From Dyella acidiphila (lineage in GTDB: Bacteria; Pseudomonadota; Gammaproteobacteria; Xanthomonadales; Rhodanobacteraceae), in contig NZ_JACZZA010000012.1 in the NCBI RefSeq assembly GCF_014863405.1, forward strand, positions 62,001 to 126,000: 64,000 nt of DNA. The letters are read 5' to 3'. The notes beneath the pieces were generated by a model, which was not told where the DNA came from, did not search any database, and saw only the letters and a program-made list of their open reading frames with translations. The position numbers were made by a program, and so were the translations under genes. Positions 1-13,075 of the stretch are shown piece by piece (positions within the stretch are counted from its first letter, which is position 1; each line of letters opens with the position of its first letter).

Positions 1-285
1 CCCCAGCGGGAACATCTTTCCCGCGGTCAGGAGAAGCTGGTGGCCTTGGCCTGTTTGCTGGCCCAGGCTCGACTGGATGCCGAGAGAAGGGGGGAATGGC
101 CGGTTATCTGCCTCGACGACCTCGCCTCGGAGCTCGACCGGAGTCATCAGTCCGCTGTGGTGGAAAGCTTAAAGAGCGTTCCGGCCCAGGTGTTGATAAC
201 CGGCACCGACGTCCCTGGCTCGCTCGAACAGGTGGAAAAACGCGTGTTCCACGTGGAACAAGGCTCGTTGACGCCCCTGTTATAA
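1..285 (+). CDS. recF: RecF, DNA repair/replication ATPase, C-terminal part
   Basis: This is the last 94 codons of RecF; the gene begins before the window. The reading frame is open from base 1. The ABC/SMC signature LSRGQEKLV comes first, then the Walker B/D-loop segment VICLDDLASELD, both typical of the RecF ATPase head. RecF loads RecA at gaps through the RecFOR pathway. Its position directly upstream of gyrB is the usual dnaA-dnaN-recF-gyrB order near the origin. The protein ends FHVEQGSLTPLL, and the codons for F-H-V-E lie within a parS-like palindrome, so this stretch is under both coding and cis-site constraint. Identity is very likely; only the C-terminal quarter is visible. Confidence 0.95.
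   Translation, partial: PQREHLSRGQEKLVALACLLAQARLDAERRGEWPVICLDDLASELDRSHQSAVVESLKSVPAQVLITGTDVPGSLEQVEKRVFHVEQGSLTPLL
245..260. promoter_or_regulatory. parS-like centromere site (ParB binding)
   Basis: TGTTCCACGTGGAACA is a perfect 16-bp palindrome that matches the bacterial parS consensus (TGTTnCACGTGnAACA). It lies within the last codons of recF, about 30 kb from the parA-parB genes in this window, an expected position for an origin-proximal parS. I found no second copy by eye. Confidence 0.85.
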
Positions 286-2775
<2,490 letters not shown>

Positions 2776-2799
2776 CAGCGCTTGAGGCCAGGCACAAAG

Positions 2800-2834
2800 G
2801 CGCGGTCCGTTACTCCAACGGCCGCGCTTTTTTT
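2800..2834 (+). terminator. Rho-independent terminator after gyrB
   Basis: GCGCGGTCCG and CGGCCGCGC form a GC-rich stem with one bulge, closed by a short AT-rich loop and followed by seven T residues. It lies 25 bases after the gyrB stop codon. Confidence 0.85.
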
Positions 2835-3098
2835 ATTGCATTTGCGCGCTAATACATTAGCGTGCAATGACAATGACGCGCTCACGTCACGCGCTTATTC
2901 CACGCTGCTCACACCACCAGCACACGCGCCAAGCTAAAAAATTCGGGTGCGTATGGGCAAAATGTCATAAGTTATTGATTTGTAAAAGGCTTTGATGCCG
3001 CACTGCGACTTGTTATCGATAGCGGCCTCGGGTTAATCTCAGTGATCCCCCGCACAGCTTGTGCGTGAAACCCGACTCCTTTCATTTTGAGGAACGCC
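2835..3098 (+). other. Intergenic leader upstream of the TPR gene
   Basis: The roughly 260 bases between the gyrB terminator and the TPR gene are more AT-rich than the genes around them and hold no ORF with coding character. The stretch presumably carries the promoter for the TPR protein, but I could not assign -35/-10 boxes with confidence. The Shine-Dalgarno sequence TGAGGA at 3088-3093 belongs to the downstream gene. Confidence 0.5.
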
Positions 3099-4400
3099 AT
3101 GAAACACGCTTCCCTGAAGATGCTGGCCGGCGCAGCGTTTGCGCTGATGTTGGCGAGCACTCCGGCGCTAGCGAGCGACAACTCGTCGTCGAGCGATCAG
3201 AAAGCGGCTCCGCTGTACCCGAATGCGACGCGCAAAGAGCCGAAGCTGGACCTCACCGATTCGAAAGAGCAGAAGCAGCTCAACGACGGTATCGACGCAG
3301 CTCAGAACAATGACAAGGACAAGGCCACGCAGCTGCTGCAGCCGTTGGTGCAAAACAGCAAGAGCAAGTACGCACAGGCCATGGCGCTGCAGGCGCTGGC
3401 CCGCATCGACGCCACCAGCAACAATCTGCCGGCTGGCATCGACAAGCTGAAGCAGGCGCTGGACAACGGTGTGTTGCCGAACGACGCTTACTTCCAGATC
3501 GAATACGAGCTGGCCACGTTCTATCTGCTCAACCAGCAATATCAGCCGGCGATCGACACGGTCGAAAAGTGGCGCACCGAAGGCAAGAAAGAAACGCCCG
3601 AATCCTATGCGCTGGAAGGCGAAGCCTACTACCGCCTGCAGAAATACCCGGATTCCATCACCGCGATTACCAAGGCGCAGTCGCTGACGGACAAGCCGGA
3701 TCCGCGCTGGAACCAGCTGCTCATGCTCGACTACAACGAGACGGGACAGAAGGACAAGGCAGCCGCGCTCGCCAAACAAGCAGTGGCTGCTTCGCCCACC
3801 GATCCGACCAGCTTCCACAATGCGCTCAGCCTGGACATCCAGTCGCAGAACTACACCGATGCGCTGAAGCTGATGGAGCAGACGCGCACTGATGGCAAAG
3901 TACCGTTCTCCGAGAACGACTATGTCACCATGGCCAAGCTCTACATGAATGATGCGCAGAGCGACAGCAATCAGGATCCGACCGCAGATAGCCAGAAAGC
4001 GGTGCAGGTCTTGCAGGACGGCATGGGCAAGGGCATCGTGAAGTCCTCGGCTGATAACTTCATGCTGCTGGGCGATGCCAACCTGATCGGCCAGAATTAC
4101 ACCGACGCGGCGGCTGCGTACCAGAAGGCCGCACCGTTGGCCAGCGATGGCGAGCCTGCCTACAAGGCTGGTCTGGCCTACGTCATGGCCAACCAGTACA
4201 GCGAGGGCAAGCAGCTGCTGCAGCAGGCCATCAACAAGGGTGTGAAGCACAAGGGCAAGGCCTATATGGCGCTGGCCCAGGCGAATGCAGGCCTCAAGGA
4301 CAAGGCGGCAGCTGCCGATGCAGTCATGCAAGCGGAAAAGGACCCGGAGACAGCCGCACAGGCTAAGAAGTGGCTCAAGGACGCGAATATTGGTAATTGA
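3099..4400 (+). CDS. Exported tetratricopeptide-repeat protein
   Basis: A 433-residue protein of unknown specific role. The ATG at 3099 is preceded by TGAGGA at good spacing and opens a clear signal peptide (MKHASLKMLAGAAFALML, cleavage after ALA near residue 25), so the product should be periplasmic. The rest is alpha-helical with TPR-like repeats, for example QPAIDTVEKWRTEGK, YPDSITAITKAQSL, NYTDALKLMEQ, NYTDAAAAYQKAAPLA and QYSEGKQLLQQAI. It lies between gyrB and tonB on the same strand. In Xanthomonadales a comparable TPR gene occupies this slot, so a link to TonB-dependent transport is possible but not shown. The long spacer before tonB suggests separate transcription. Confidence 0.85.
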   Translation: MKHASLKMLAGAAFALMLASTPALASDNSSSSDQKAAPLYPNATRKEPKLDLTDSKEQKQLNDGIDAAQNNDKDKATQLLQPLVQNSKSKYAQAMALQALARIDATSNNLPAGIDKLKQALDNGVLPNDAYFQIEYELATFYLLNQQYQPAIDTVEKWRTEGKKETPESYALEGEAYYRLQKYPDSITAITKAQSLTDKPDPRWNQLLMLDYNETGQKDKAAALAKQAVAASPTDPTSFHNALSLDIQSQNYTDALKLMEQTRTDGKVPFSENDYVTMAKLYMNDAQSDSNQDPTADSQKAVQVLQDGMGKGIVKSSADNFMLLGDANLIGQNYTDAAAAYQKAAPLASDGEPAYKAGLAYVMANQYSEGKQLLQQAINKGVKHKGKAYMALAQANAGLKDKAAAADAVMQAEKDPETAAQAKKWLKDANIGN

Positions 4401-4619
4401 TTCGTAGCACGCGGCGTAGCTTTTGGTTAGTCAGATGGACGTCCATTCGATGTGTCATCTTTTGCCTACACAAAAGCTATACAAAAGCCATGTGCTGTTG
4501 TACCGTTGGACTTTTCCCGCATTGTCCAGTGGCAAATGTCACCCTCTTGGGAACGGCTTTGCCGCTGGGTGCTGCGACCACGTCATTCCGATTGACTAGC
4601 TCCTGATTGAAAGCGACAG
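4401..4619 (+). other. Spacer upstream of tonB
   Basis: About 220 bases without a convincing gene, of lower GC content than the neighbours. It probably holds the tonB operon promoter. I see no clear Fur box (no GATAATGAT-type repeats), so iron control cannot be claimed from sequence. Confidence 0.4.
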
Positions 4620-5279
4620 ATGGCCTCAAGTAACGAAGATACCGGCGCTAAGCCGTTCAGTTGGGGGCGCACATGGGCGCTGGCGGTAGCCATTGCGCTG
4701 CATGCGTTTGCTTTCCTGATACTGATCGCGCCGATGGCGCCCCCGAAAACGGCGGAAGTTCAGAAAGACAAAACCGTGCTGGTGAACTTCATCGAGCCGC
4801 CTCCTCCGCCTCCGCCGCCGCCCCCGCCGCCGCCGGAGCCGCCGAAGCAGCCGCCGCCGAAGATCATCAAGCAGGTGGTGCCGCCTCCGACTCCGCCGCC
4901 GCCGGCACCGCCGCCGGCTGTGCAGGAAGCGACCAATAATCCACAGCCGGCCCCGCCGCCTGCGCCTCCGGCTCCGCCAGCGCCGCCAGCGGATATCCAG
5001 GCTGCTCAGGACATCAGCTACAACAGCCGCATCCAGCCGAAGTATCCGCCGCAGGCCATTCGCCAACGGCATGAAGGCACGGTGACGTTGTTGATCCTGG
5101 TGGCCGTGGATGGCACGCCAAAGGACATCAAGGTCGACCAGTCCAGCGGTTTCCGCGAACTTGATCGTGCGGCAATTGAAGCGGCCCAGAAATGGCGTTT
5201 CAATCCGGAAATGAAAAACGGTCAAAAGGTTGAGGGATACGTCCGCGTACCTGTCAACTTCAATCTCAATCAGCTGTAA
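4620..5279 (+). CDS. tonB: TonB energy transducer
   Basis: Couples the inner-membrane proton gradient, through ExbB-ExbD, to outer-membrane TonB-dependent receptors. The 219 residues show a short cytosolic start, one membrane anchor at about residues 18-41, a long proline-rich periplasm-spanning section at about 58-130 (runs of 10 or more prolines, then PPAP repeats), and a C-terminal TonB domain with YPPQAIRQRHEGTVTL and a KWRFNPEMKNGQ segment. It is first in the set tonB-exbB-exbD-exbD, the Xanthomonas arrangement. The TonB-dependent receptor at 49374-52013 is a likely client. The Shine-Dalgarno sequence is weak. Confidence 0.95.
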   Translation: MASSNEDTGAKPFSWGRTWALAVAIALHAFAFLILIAPMAPPKTAEVQKDKTVLVNFIEPPPPPPPPPPPPPEPPKQPPPKIIKQVVPPPTPPPPAPPPAVQEATNNPQPAPPPAPPAPPAPPADIQAAQDISYNSRIQPKYPPQAIRQRHEGTVTLLILVAVDGTPKDIKVDQSSGFRELDRAAIEAAQKWRFNPEMKNGQKVEGYVRVPVNFNLNQL

Positions 5280-5326
5280 TACCTATTACAGTTACAGTTC
5301 ACGCCTGACTTCCAAGGGTAGCGTTT

Positions 5327-6103
5327 ATGTTCCAACAGACTCCTGCTTCCGATGCCGCCGCTCCGGCTCTGGGCGGCAACGCCAACGCCCAAGCCATGCA
5401 ACAGATGGGCTTCGGTGACCTCATCCACCACTTCGACTTCCTCGGCTGGACGGTATTCGTCGTGCTGGTGGTGATGTCGTTCTCCTCCTGGTACTTCATC
5501 ATTGCCAACGCGATCCGCAACTCGCTGGTCCGCGGCCGCGCCGAAACCGTGATCAACGGCTTCTGGTCGAACAACTCCACCCAGGACGCGATCCGCGAAC
5601 TGGAAGCCCAGCCCAAGAGCGAGCCTTTCTCGAAGATCGCTCTGGACGCCGCTTCCGCCGTGGCTCACCACCAGCAGGCTTCGGCCGGCGGTGGCCGTCT
5701 CGCCGAATCGCTGAGCCGTTCGGAATTCGTCGACCGCGCCCTGCGCCAGGCTGTTGCTCGCGAGAGCCTGCGCATGGAAGGCGGCATGACCCTGCTCGCC
5801 ACGGTCGGTTCGTCGGCTCCGTTCGTCGGTCTGCTCGGTACGGTGTGGGGCATCTACGGCGCCCTGATCCGCATCGCCGCCACCGGCAACGCGTCGATGG
5901 AAGCGGTGGCAGGTCCGGTGGGTGAAGCGCTGATCATGACCGCGTTCGGTCTGTTCACCGCTATCCCGGCGGTGCTGGCCTTCAACTTCTTCACCCGTTC
6001 GAACCGCCTGACCTACGCCCGCTTCGACGAATTCGCGCACGACCTGCACGACTTCTTCGCTACCGGTGCGCGCGTCGAAGGCGTCTCTCCGACTCAGAAG
6101 TGA
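5327..6103 (+). CDS. exbB: ExbB, TonB-system proton channel subunit
   Basis: A 258-residue MotA/TolQ/ExbB-family inner-membrane protein forming the proton channel with ExbD. Three hydrophobic segments are visible: WTVFVVLVVMSFSSWYFII near residues 42-62, the TVGSSAPFVGLLGTVWGIYGAL segment near 160-185, and the LIMTAFGLFTAIPAVLAFNFF segment near 205-225. The GLLGTVWGI and AIPAVLAFN stretches are family signatures. A short spacer follows tonB, and exbD begins 10 bases after the stop, consistent with one transcript. TolQ is the alternative paralogue, but the tonB context favours ExbB. Confidence 0.95.
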   Translation: MFQQTPASDAAAPALGGNANAQAMQQMGFGDLIHHFDFLGWTVFVVLVVMSFSSWYFIIANAIRNSLVRGRAETVINGFWSNNSTQDAIRELEAQPKSEPFSKIALDAASAVAHHQQASAGGGRLAESLSRSEFVDRALRQAVARESLRMEGGMTLLATVGSSAPFVGLLGTVWGIYGALIRIAATGNASMEAVAGPVGEALIMTAFGLFTAIPAVLAFNFFTRSNRLTYARFDEFAHDLHDFFATGARVEGVSPTQK

Positions 6104-6113
6104 GGATTGACCC

Positions 6114-6539
6114 ATGGCGATGAGTACCGGAGGAAACGAGTCCGGCTCGCCGATGTCGGAAATCAACGTCACGCCGCTGGTTGACGTGATGCTGGTGCTG
6201 TTGATCATCTTCATGATCACAGCACCGCTGATGTCGCACCGGATCACGGTAGAGCTGCCGAAGGCCAATCCTAAGACCCAGGATGAAGCCCCGAAGACCG
6301 AGCCGATCGATCTGGCCATCAAGGCTGATGGCAGCATGTACTTCAATGACAGTCAGGTGGCCATTACCGACATTGAATTGAAGCAGAAGTTTGCGGTGGC
6401 GGCTCAGATGTCACCGCAGCCCGAAGTGCAGATCCGCGCCGCCAAGGACACCGAGTTCAAGGTGGTGCGCAAGATCCTCGGCGAAGCCAAGGATTCTGGC
6501 ATGGTGCACGTCGGCTTCATGACGACCGGTAAGGAGTGA
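6114..6539 (+). CDS. exbD: ExbD, first copy
   Basis: A 141-residue biopolymer-transport protein with an N-terminal membrane helix and a periplasmic domain. The signature SEINVTPLVDVMLVLLIIF includes the membrane aspartate (in PLVDVML) that carries protons in the ExbB-ExbD motor. Downstream the periplasmic part has the EVQIRAAKDTEFKVVRKIL segment typical of ExbD/TolR. It lies between exbB and a second exbD, six bases upstream of the latter. Tandem exbD genes are known in Xanthomonas, where the second copy has specialised roles. Confidence 0.93.
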   Translation: MAMSTGGNESGSPMSEINVTPLVDVMLVLLIIFMITAPLMSHRITVELPKANPKTQDEAPKTEPIDLAIKADGSMYFNDSQVAITDIELKQKFAVAAQMSPQPEVQIRAAKDTEFKVVRKILGEAKDSGMVHVGFMTTGKE

Positions 6540-6545
6540 CGGGCC

Positions 6546-6965
6546 ATGGCATTCAGTAGTGGAAGTGGCAAAGGCCCGATGGCTGACATCAACGTCACGC
6601 CGCTGGTCGACGTGATGCTGGTGCTGCTGATCATCTTCATGATCACGGCACCGATCATGACCCACAAGATCAAGATCGACCTGCCGCAGCCGAACCCGAA
6701 CGTGATTCCGCCGAGCAATCCGCCCGAGCCGATTCACCTGAAGATCGACCAGTCCGGTGCGTTCTACTGGAACGACACCCCGGTGGACGAGCAGCAGTTG
6801 AAGACGCAGATTGCGGTTATTGCGACCAAAGCAGAAGCCGACCAGCCCGAAGTGCAGATCGACGCGGCTGATACGGTGTCCTACCAGGTCGTGGCGCGTG
6901 TGCTTGCCGATGCGAAGAGCTACGGTCTGAACAAGATCGGCTTCACCGACAGCAACGGGCAGTAA
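6546..6965 (+). CDS. exbD2: ExbD, second copy
   Basis: A 139-residue paralogue of the preceding ExbD. It retains ADINVTPLVDVMLVLLIIF with the conserved membrane aspartate but differs in the periplasmic part (PQPNPNVIPPSNPPEPIHLKID). It is last in the tonB cluster and is followed by hairpins and a terminator. In Xanthomonas campestris ExbD2 is not needed for iron uptake but affects plant interactions; whether that holds here is unknown. The symbol follows the Xanthomonas usage. Confidence 0.9.
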   Translation: MAFSSGSGKGPMADINVTPLVDVMLVLLIIFMITAPIMTHKIKIDLPQPNPNVIPPSNPPEPIHLKIDQSGAFYWNDTPVDEQQLKTQIAVIATKAEADQPEVQIDAADTVSYQVVARVLADAKSYGLNKIGFTDSNGQ

Positions 6966-7025
6966 CAGCAGCAGACAAAACGGTTGGATCGGAACAGTTC
7001 AACCGTTCTCAGGCGTTACCCACGG

Positions 7026-7054
7026 AACCCCCGCGCAAGCGGGGGTTTCTGTTT
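7026..7054 (+). terminator. Terminator between exbD2 and pdxJ
   Basis: AACCCCCGC and GCGGGGGTT form a perfect 9-bp stem around a GCAA loop, followed by TCTGTTT. A weaker hairpin (AACGGTTG / CAACCGTT) lies just upstream at about 6980-7007. The genes converge here, and the strong stem may act in both directions. Confidence 0.8.
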
Positions 7055-7083
7055 GTGGGGATGGCCGTCTGGACGGCTAAACC

Positions 7084-7827
7084 TCAGCGCAGGATCTGCA
7101 GGTAGTTGCGCACGGCAGTGGTCATGCCTTCGTACAAGGCTTCGCCGATGAGGGCATGGCCGATCGACACTTCGGCCAGGCCGGGAATGGCCACGCGCAG
7201 GGTACCGAGGTTTGCCTGGCTCAGATCGTGTCCGGCATTGACTGCCAGGCCGGCCTGCTGCGCACGCCGGGCGGTATCCACGCACAAGGCCAGTTGCTCG
7301 CCGGCATTGCCTTCCTCGAAGGCCTTGGCATATGGCCCGGTATAGAGTTCGACCCGCTGCACGCCAATCGCCACGGCATGTTCGAAGCCCCGGGCACCGG
7401 GATCCACGAACAGGCTGACGCGACAACCCAGCTCGCGCAATTCGGCCACCAGCGGACGCAGCCGCTCGGCATCGTTGGCGAGATCGAAGCCGTGGTCGGA
7501 GGTGATCTGCCCATCGCTGTCTGGCACCAGGGTTACCTGGGTGGGACGCACTTCGCGCGCCAGGGCGATCAGGCCCGGATAATCGCCCCTCGGCGCGGCA
7601 AACGGGTTGCCTTCGATGTTGTATTCGACGCGACCGCGCAACAAGGCGGCCAGGGTGCGCACATCGTCCGGACGGATATGCCGCAGGTCCGGGCGCGGGT
7701 GCACCGTGATGCCGCCACAGCCGGCCTCGATGCAGGTGACGGCCGCACGCGAAATATCCGGCTCGTCGCCGCCACGTGAATTGCGCAGCACCGCGATCTT
7801 GTTGAGGTTGACGCTAAGCAGGGTCAT
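7084..7827 (-). CDS. pdxJ: Pyridoxine 5'-phosphate synthase
   Basis: Condenses 1-deoxy-D-xylulose 5-phosphate with 3-amino-2-oxopropyl phosphate to give pyridoxine 5'-phosphate in vitamin B6 synthesis. The ATG at 7827 gives 247 residues, normal for PdxJ, starting [19 protein letters not shown]. Family stretches include [43 protein letters not shown] and [15 protein letters not shown]. The frame stays open upstream, but those residues are not PdxJ-like. It lies 40 bases downstream of the phosphopantetheinyl transferase on the same strand. In enterobacteria pdxJ is followed by acpS, so this is a variant of a known linkage. Confidence 0.96.
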   Translation of the reverse strand: MTLLSVNLNKIAVLRNSRGGDEPDISRAAVTCIEAGCGGITVHPRPDLRHIRPDDVRTLAALLRGRVEYNIEGNPFAAPRGDYPGLIALAREVRPTQVTLVPDSDGQITSDHGFDLANDAERLRPLVAELRELGCRVSLFVDPGARGFEHAVAIGVQRVELYTGPYAKAFEEGNAGEQLALCVDTARRAQQAGLAVNAGHDLSQANLGTLRVAIPGLAEVSIGHALIGEALYEGMTTAVRNYLQILR

Positions 7828-7867
7828 GGATCGAAGAGCGTGTGTCGGGCCGAGCACAGTGCGCTCT

Positions 7868-8512
7868 TCAGCCGCTATCGGCAAGTGTCCGGATGTCAAT
7901 GGTGCGTGGTGGGCCGCGCCAGGCGAGCGTGGCCGCATGGTCCGCATCGATGTCGAGCGGATGCAGCCGCCACTGCGAGATATCGTCGTTTTCCAGCCAT
8001 AGCAGCGCAGGCGTTTGCGGTGCCACGGTGAGGCGAAGGCGATGCAGCCCGAAAGCGACGCCGCGACCAAGAGCTTTAAGCACGGCTTCCTTGCCCGTCC
8101 ATAGTTGCATGAACGCGCGTTCGCGCGCGTCGGCTGGCAGCGTCGCCAGATCGGCCACTTCATCCGGATGAAAAAAGCGTTCGGCCAGTTGCATCGCTCG
8201 CGGTCGCGGCCGCAAATGCTCAATATCGATGCCCGGTGCCAGGCCGCGTGCTACCGCGATGATCGCCTTGTCTCCACTGTGCGACCAATTGAATTGCAGC
8301 AACTGGTTCCACGGCGAGGCCAGCTCGGGCCGTCCGTGTTCTCCCTCGACCAGCACAACCGCATCCGCAGGCAAGCCGAGATAGGCCCCGAGCAGGGCGC
8401 ACAACGGTGCGCGCTTCTGTGCCTTCCGATAGTCGAGCAGCCAGACATGGACAACGCGATGGTCGAGGCCGGCAACGATGCCGGCAACATCCTGGCCGAG
8501 AGTAGTGCGCAT
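7868..8512 (-). CDS. Sfp/AcpT-type 4'-phosphopantetheinyl transferase
   Basis: Transfers the phosphopantetheine arm from CoA to acyl- or peptidyl-carrier proteins. The 214-residue length and two signatures fit the Sfp/EntD superfamily: the metal-binding PGIDIEHL at about residues 93-100 and the catalytic [13 protein letters not shown] near 140. NWSHSGD upstream is also typical of the family. It sits between acs, which makes acetyl-CoA, and pdxJ on the minus strand, with short gaps consistent with one operon. The carrier-protein partner is not visible here; it could serve fatty-acid, polyketide or siderophore carriers. Confidence 0.9.
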   Translation of the reverse strand: MRTTLGQDVAGIVAGLDHRVVHVWLLDYRKAQKRAPLCALLGAYLGLPADAVVLVEGEHGRPELASPWNQLLQFNWSHSGDKAIIAVARGLAPGIDIEHLRPRPRAMQLAERFFHPDEVADLATLPADARERAFMQLWTGKEAVLKALGRGVAFGLHRLRLTVAPQTPALLWLENDDISQWRLHPLDIDADHAATLAWRGPPRTIDIRTLADSG

Positions 8513-8576
8513 CCCTACATGCTGCCGATCGCCGCCGCGCGTTACAAGCCGCGGCGAACGGAAGACAGCCTGAAAC

Positions 8577-10517
<1,941 letters not shown>

Positions 10518-10840
10518 AATGTTGCCTCCTGCTCACCGGCCAACCGGGAGCACGCTCAGGGGAACACCGCAACCATCCCTGCGGTGGGAATCGCCCGAGT
10601 GTAGCGTTTGGGCGGCTAAACCGCCAAAGTTGCGTTGCAGCAAAATAAGCCCGGCAGAGCTAAGCTGTCGGATCGTTCCGACGCAGCGGTTCCATGACAA
10701 CGGCGTGGCAACCCAGAGCCCTGCTGCATCGATGCCCACAACGTGTAAAGAAGGCGGCACAAGCGGGATCTCGTCGCCAGCTGTGCACACGCTTGCCACT
10801 AAAATGAGCCACCGACCAAATCATCCGGGGTAGGGGAACG
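10518..10840. other. Divergent intergenic region, acs / patatin-like gene
   Basis: A 323-base region between two genes that point away from each other. It carries the acs ribosome site at its left end and a GGGGAACG near the right gene. No ORF here has coding character. It should contain promoters for both genes, but I could not assign them. A CRP-type site would be plausible for acs, yet none is convincing by eye. Confidence 0.5.
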
Positions 10841-13033
10841 ATGGCAGACCAGAGTCCGTCCACCGCTGCGGCGCAGCGCCCGCGGTTCACGCTTCTGGAT
10901 ATGTTCGAGTGGCTAGCCATCGCGCTGGATCACTGCAAGCCGATCCGCGTTTCGCTGCTGGTGCTGGCCTTTGCAACGATTGTGGTCAGCAATGTCGATC
11001 AGGCCAGCGAGCTGTTCTTGATCGCGGTATGGGCCGATCCCAGCAATGCCCGCTATCTGTCCCTGCTGGCGACCAGCGCCATCGCCGGCTTGGCCATTTG
11101 GCACACCGCGCGCCATGCCTATCGCCTGATCTACCCGCGCTGGCCGGCGCTGCAGGATATCCGGGCCGAATCGCTGCGCCGCTGGATTCCGCGCATCCTC
11201 GGCGCGCTGGTGCCGTTGCTGGTGCTGTTCGGTTACCTGATGGCCTTGCGCGGTACGCCGCATCCCACCTGCACGGCCGCTGCCCAATGTCACCGGCGCG
11301 ATCTGCGCGTGGCCGGGCTGCTGGCGGAAGCGGCCATCATCTTCATGCTCTTCATCGGCTGGCGCTGGCTGCCGGGCGGCCGCGCGGTGGTGGCCAAGCT
11401 GGATACGCGGGTAACCTCGATGGCCCAGCTCGGCATGGTGCCGCTGAGCATCTTCCTTGCCGCGCTGATCTTGAACGTCTTGATGACGGTGCTGGTAGCG
11501 ATCCAGCCGCGCCAGTTCGACGGCATGGGCTCGCTCGCCGTGCTGCTGATCGCCGGCAGCTTCTTCTGCACCAGTGGCGGCTTCCTGTGCATGCTGGCTG
11601 ATCGCCGCGGTGTACCGCTGCTCACTTTGCTGGCGCTGACCGCGATAAGCCTGCATGCCCTGCATCTGAACGACAACCACCGCGTGCGCCAGTACCCCAC
11701 GATGAGCACGCACCAGCACCCGGTCGCGCCGCCGGTGGATGCGCGGCCGGATTTCGACAGCTATGCGCGCACCTGGCTGCAAAGCCGCTGCACCCCCCAG
11801 CATGCGTGCCCGGTGATCATGGTGTCGAGCGAAGGCGGCGGCCTGCGCAGCGCGGCCTGGACAGCGATGGTGCTGAGTCGATTCACCGCGCTGATCGACC
11901 AGGCCTTGCCGCCGAACGGCGGCGAACCGATGTTCGAGCGCTATATGTTCGCCGGCAGCGGCGTTTCCGGCGGCAGCCTAGGGCTTGCCGCCTATGTCGC
12001 CGCCTTGCAGGTACGCCCGGCCACCGGTGCGCTCGCGCAGGCGCGCACCGAGCACATGCTCAATCACGATTTTCTGGCGCCGACCATGGCCAACGCCTGG
12101 TTCGTCGACTTCACCCAGCGCTGGCTGCCGGGTGCGCTGTTCGACGATCGCGGACGCGCCCTGACGCGCGCCTGGGAGCAGGCGGCGCAAGAGCAGAACA
12201 TGCACGCTTTCGCCCAGCCCTTCTCGGCGCTCTACGAGCAGGCCGGCGGCAGCGCCGCTACCACGGTTCCTGCGCTGTTCTTGAACAGCACCACGGTAGG
12301 ACAGGGCTGGCGCCTGGTGCAGCAGCCGTTCCGTCCATTTACCGACAGCCCGTGGACCACGGCCTACGACGGCTCGCGCTGGCTCGATCCACGCGTGCCG
12401 CTGAGCGAAGTGGTGCTCAACAGCGCGCGCTTCACCTATCTCAGTCCGGCCGGCACCTTGCAGACGGCGGCCGTGACCGGCCAGTCACCGCAGTCGCCGG
12501 CAACGTTCCAGCTGGTCGACGGTGGCTATTTCGAAAATTCCGGCACCACCACGCTGCGCGAAATCATCCGACGCCTGCGCAGCATCGCGGCGCTGCAGAA
12601 GCAGCCCTTGCAGATCATCGTGCTGCACATCAGCAACGATCCGAGCCTGCGCGACTTTGTCGATGCGCATGACGTCAGCCATCCGCTGCCGTTCTATTCG
12701 GCGGCGTGCCCACGCGTGCTCAGTCCCACCGAACGCTCCAGCTACGGCGAAGCCACCGCACCGCTGATCGCGTTGCTGGATACACGCGATGCGCGCGGCG
12801 AATACGCGCGTGCCGAGTTGCTCGCATCGCTGCATACCAGCCCCACCGATCCCGGTGCCGGCGATGTGCTGTGGCATTTACGGTTGTGCCCGGGTAACTA
12901 TCCCTTGCCGCTGGGCTGGACCATTTCGCCGCCGGTCTTTGATGAAATGCATCGCCAGCTGGAACAGAACTACCCGCTGGCGAACATGGCCGGCTGGCTG
13001 GGGCAGCAGTTGCGCGACGCGATGCAACCCTAG
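10841..13033 (+). CDS. Polytopic membrane protein with patatin-like hydrolase domain
   Basis: A 730-residue protein in two parts. Residues about 1-285 hold six or seven hydrophobic segments (for example VSLLVLAFATIVVSN, ILGALVPLLVLFGYLMAL, MVPLSIFLAALILNVLM). The rest resembles patatin-type phospholipases: an oxyanion-type loop SSEGGGLRSAAW (Gly332-334), a nucleophile elbow GSGVSGGSLG with Ser376 in G-V-S-G-G, and the partner aspartate in VDGGYFENSG (Asp560). Ser-Asp dyad hydrolases of this type cleave acyl esters of lipids. The fusion to a multi-pass membrane part suggests action on membrane lipids. The real substrate is unknown, and I do not recognise a named gene. Confidence 0.75.
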   Translation: MADQSPSTAAAQRPRFTLLDMFEWLAIALDHCKPIRVSLLVLAFATIVVSNVDQASELFLIAVWADPSNARYLSLLATSAIAGLAIWHTARHAYRLIYPRWPALQDIRAESLRRWIPRILGALVPLLVLFGYLMALRGTPHPTCTAAAQCHRRDLRVAGLLAEAAIIFMLFIGWRWLPGGRAVVAKLDTRVTSMAQLGMVPLSIFLAALILNVLMTVLVAIQPRQFDGMGSLAVLLIAGSFFCTSGGFLCMLADRRGVPLLTLLALTAISLHALHLNDNHRVRQYPTMSTHQHPVAPPVDARPDFDSYARTWLQSRCTPQHACPVIMVSSEGGGLRSAAWTAMVLSRFTALIDQALPPNGGEPMFERYMFAGSGVSGGSLGLAAYVAALQVRPATGALAQARTEHMLNHDFLAPTMANAWFVDFTQRWLPGALFDDRGRALTRAWEQAAQEQNMHAFAQPFSALYEQAGGSAATTVPALFLNSTTVGQGWRLVQQPFRPFTDSPWTTAYDGSRWLDPRVPLSEVVLNSARFTYLSPAGTLQTAAVTGQSPQSPATFQLVDGGYFENSGTTTLREIIRRLRSIAALQKQPLQIIVLHISNDPSLRDFVDAHDVSHPLPFYSAACPRVLSPTERSSYGEATAPLIALLDTRDARGEYARAELLASLHTSPTDPGAGDVLWHLRLCPGNYPLPLGWTISPPVFDEMHRQLEQNYPLANMAGWLGQQLRDAMQP

Positions 13034-13075
13034 GGTGTCGCCCTAGTTGAGACGTGCGGGGCGCATCATCTGCAG

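Noticed and set aside
4800-5000. Tandem repeat or CRISPR-like array
   Set aside because: The repeated CCG/CCT triplets encode the proline-rich part of TonB. No repeat-spacer structure is found anywhere.
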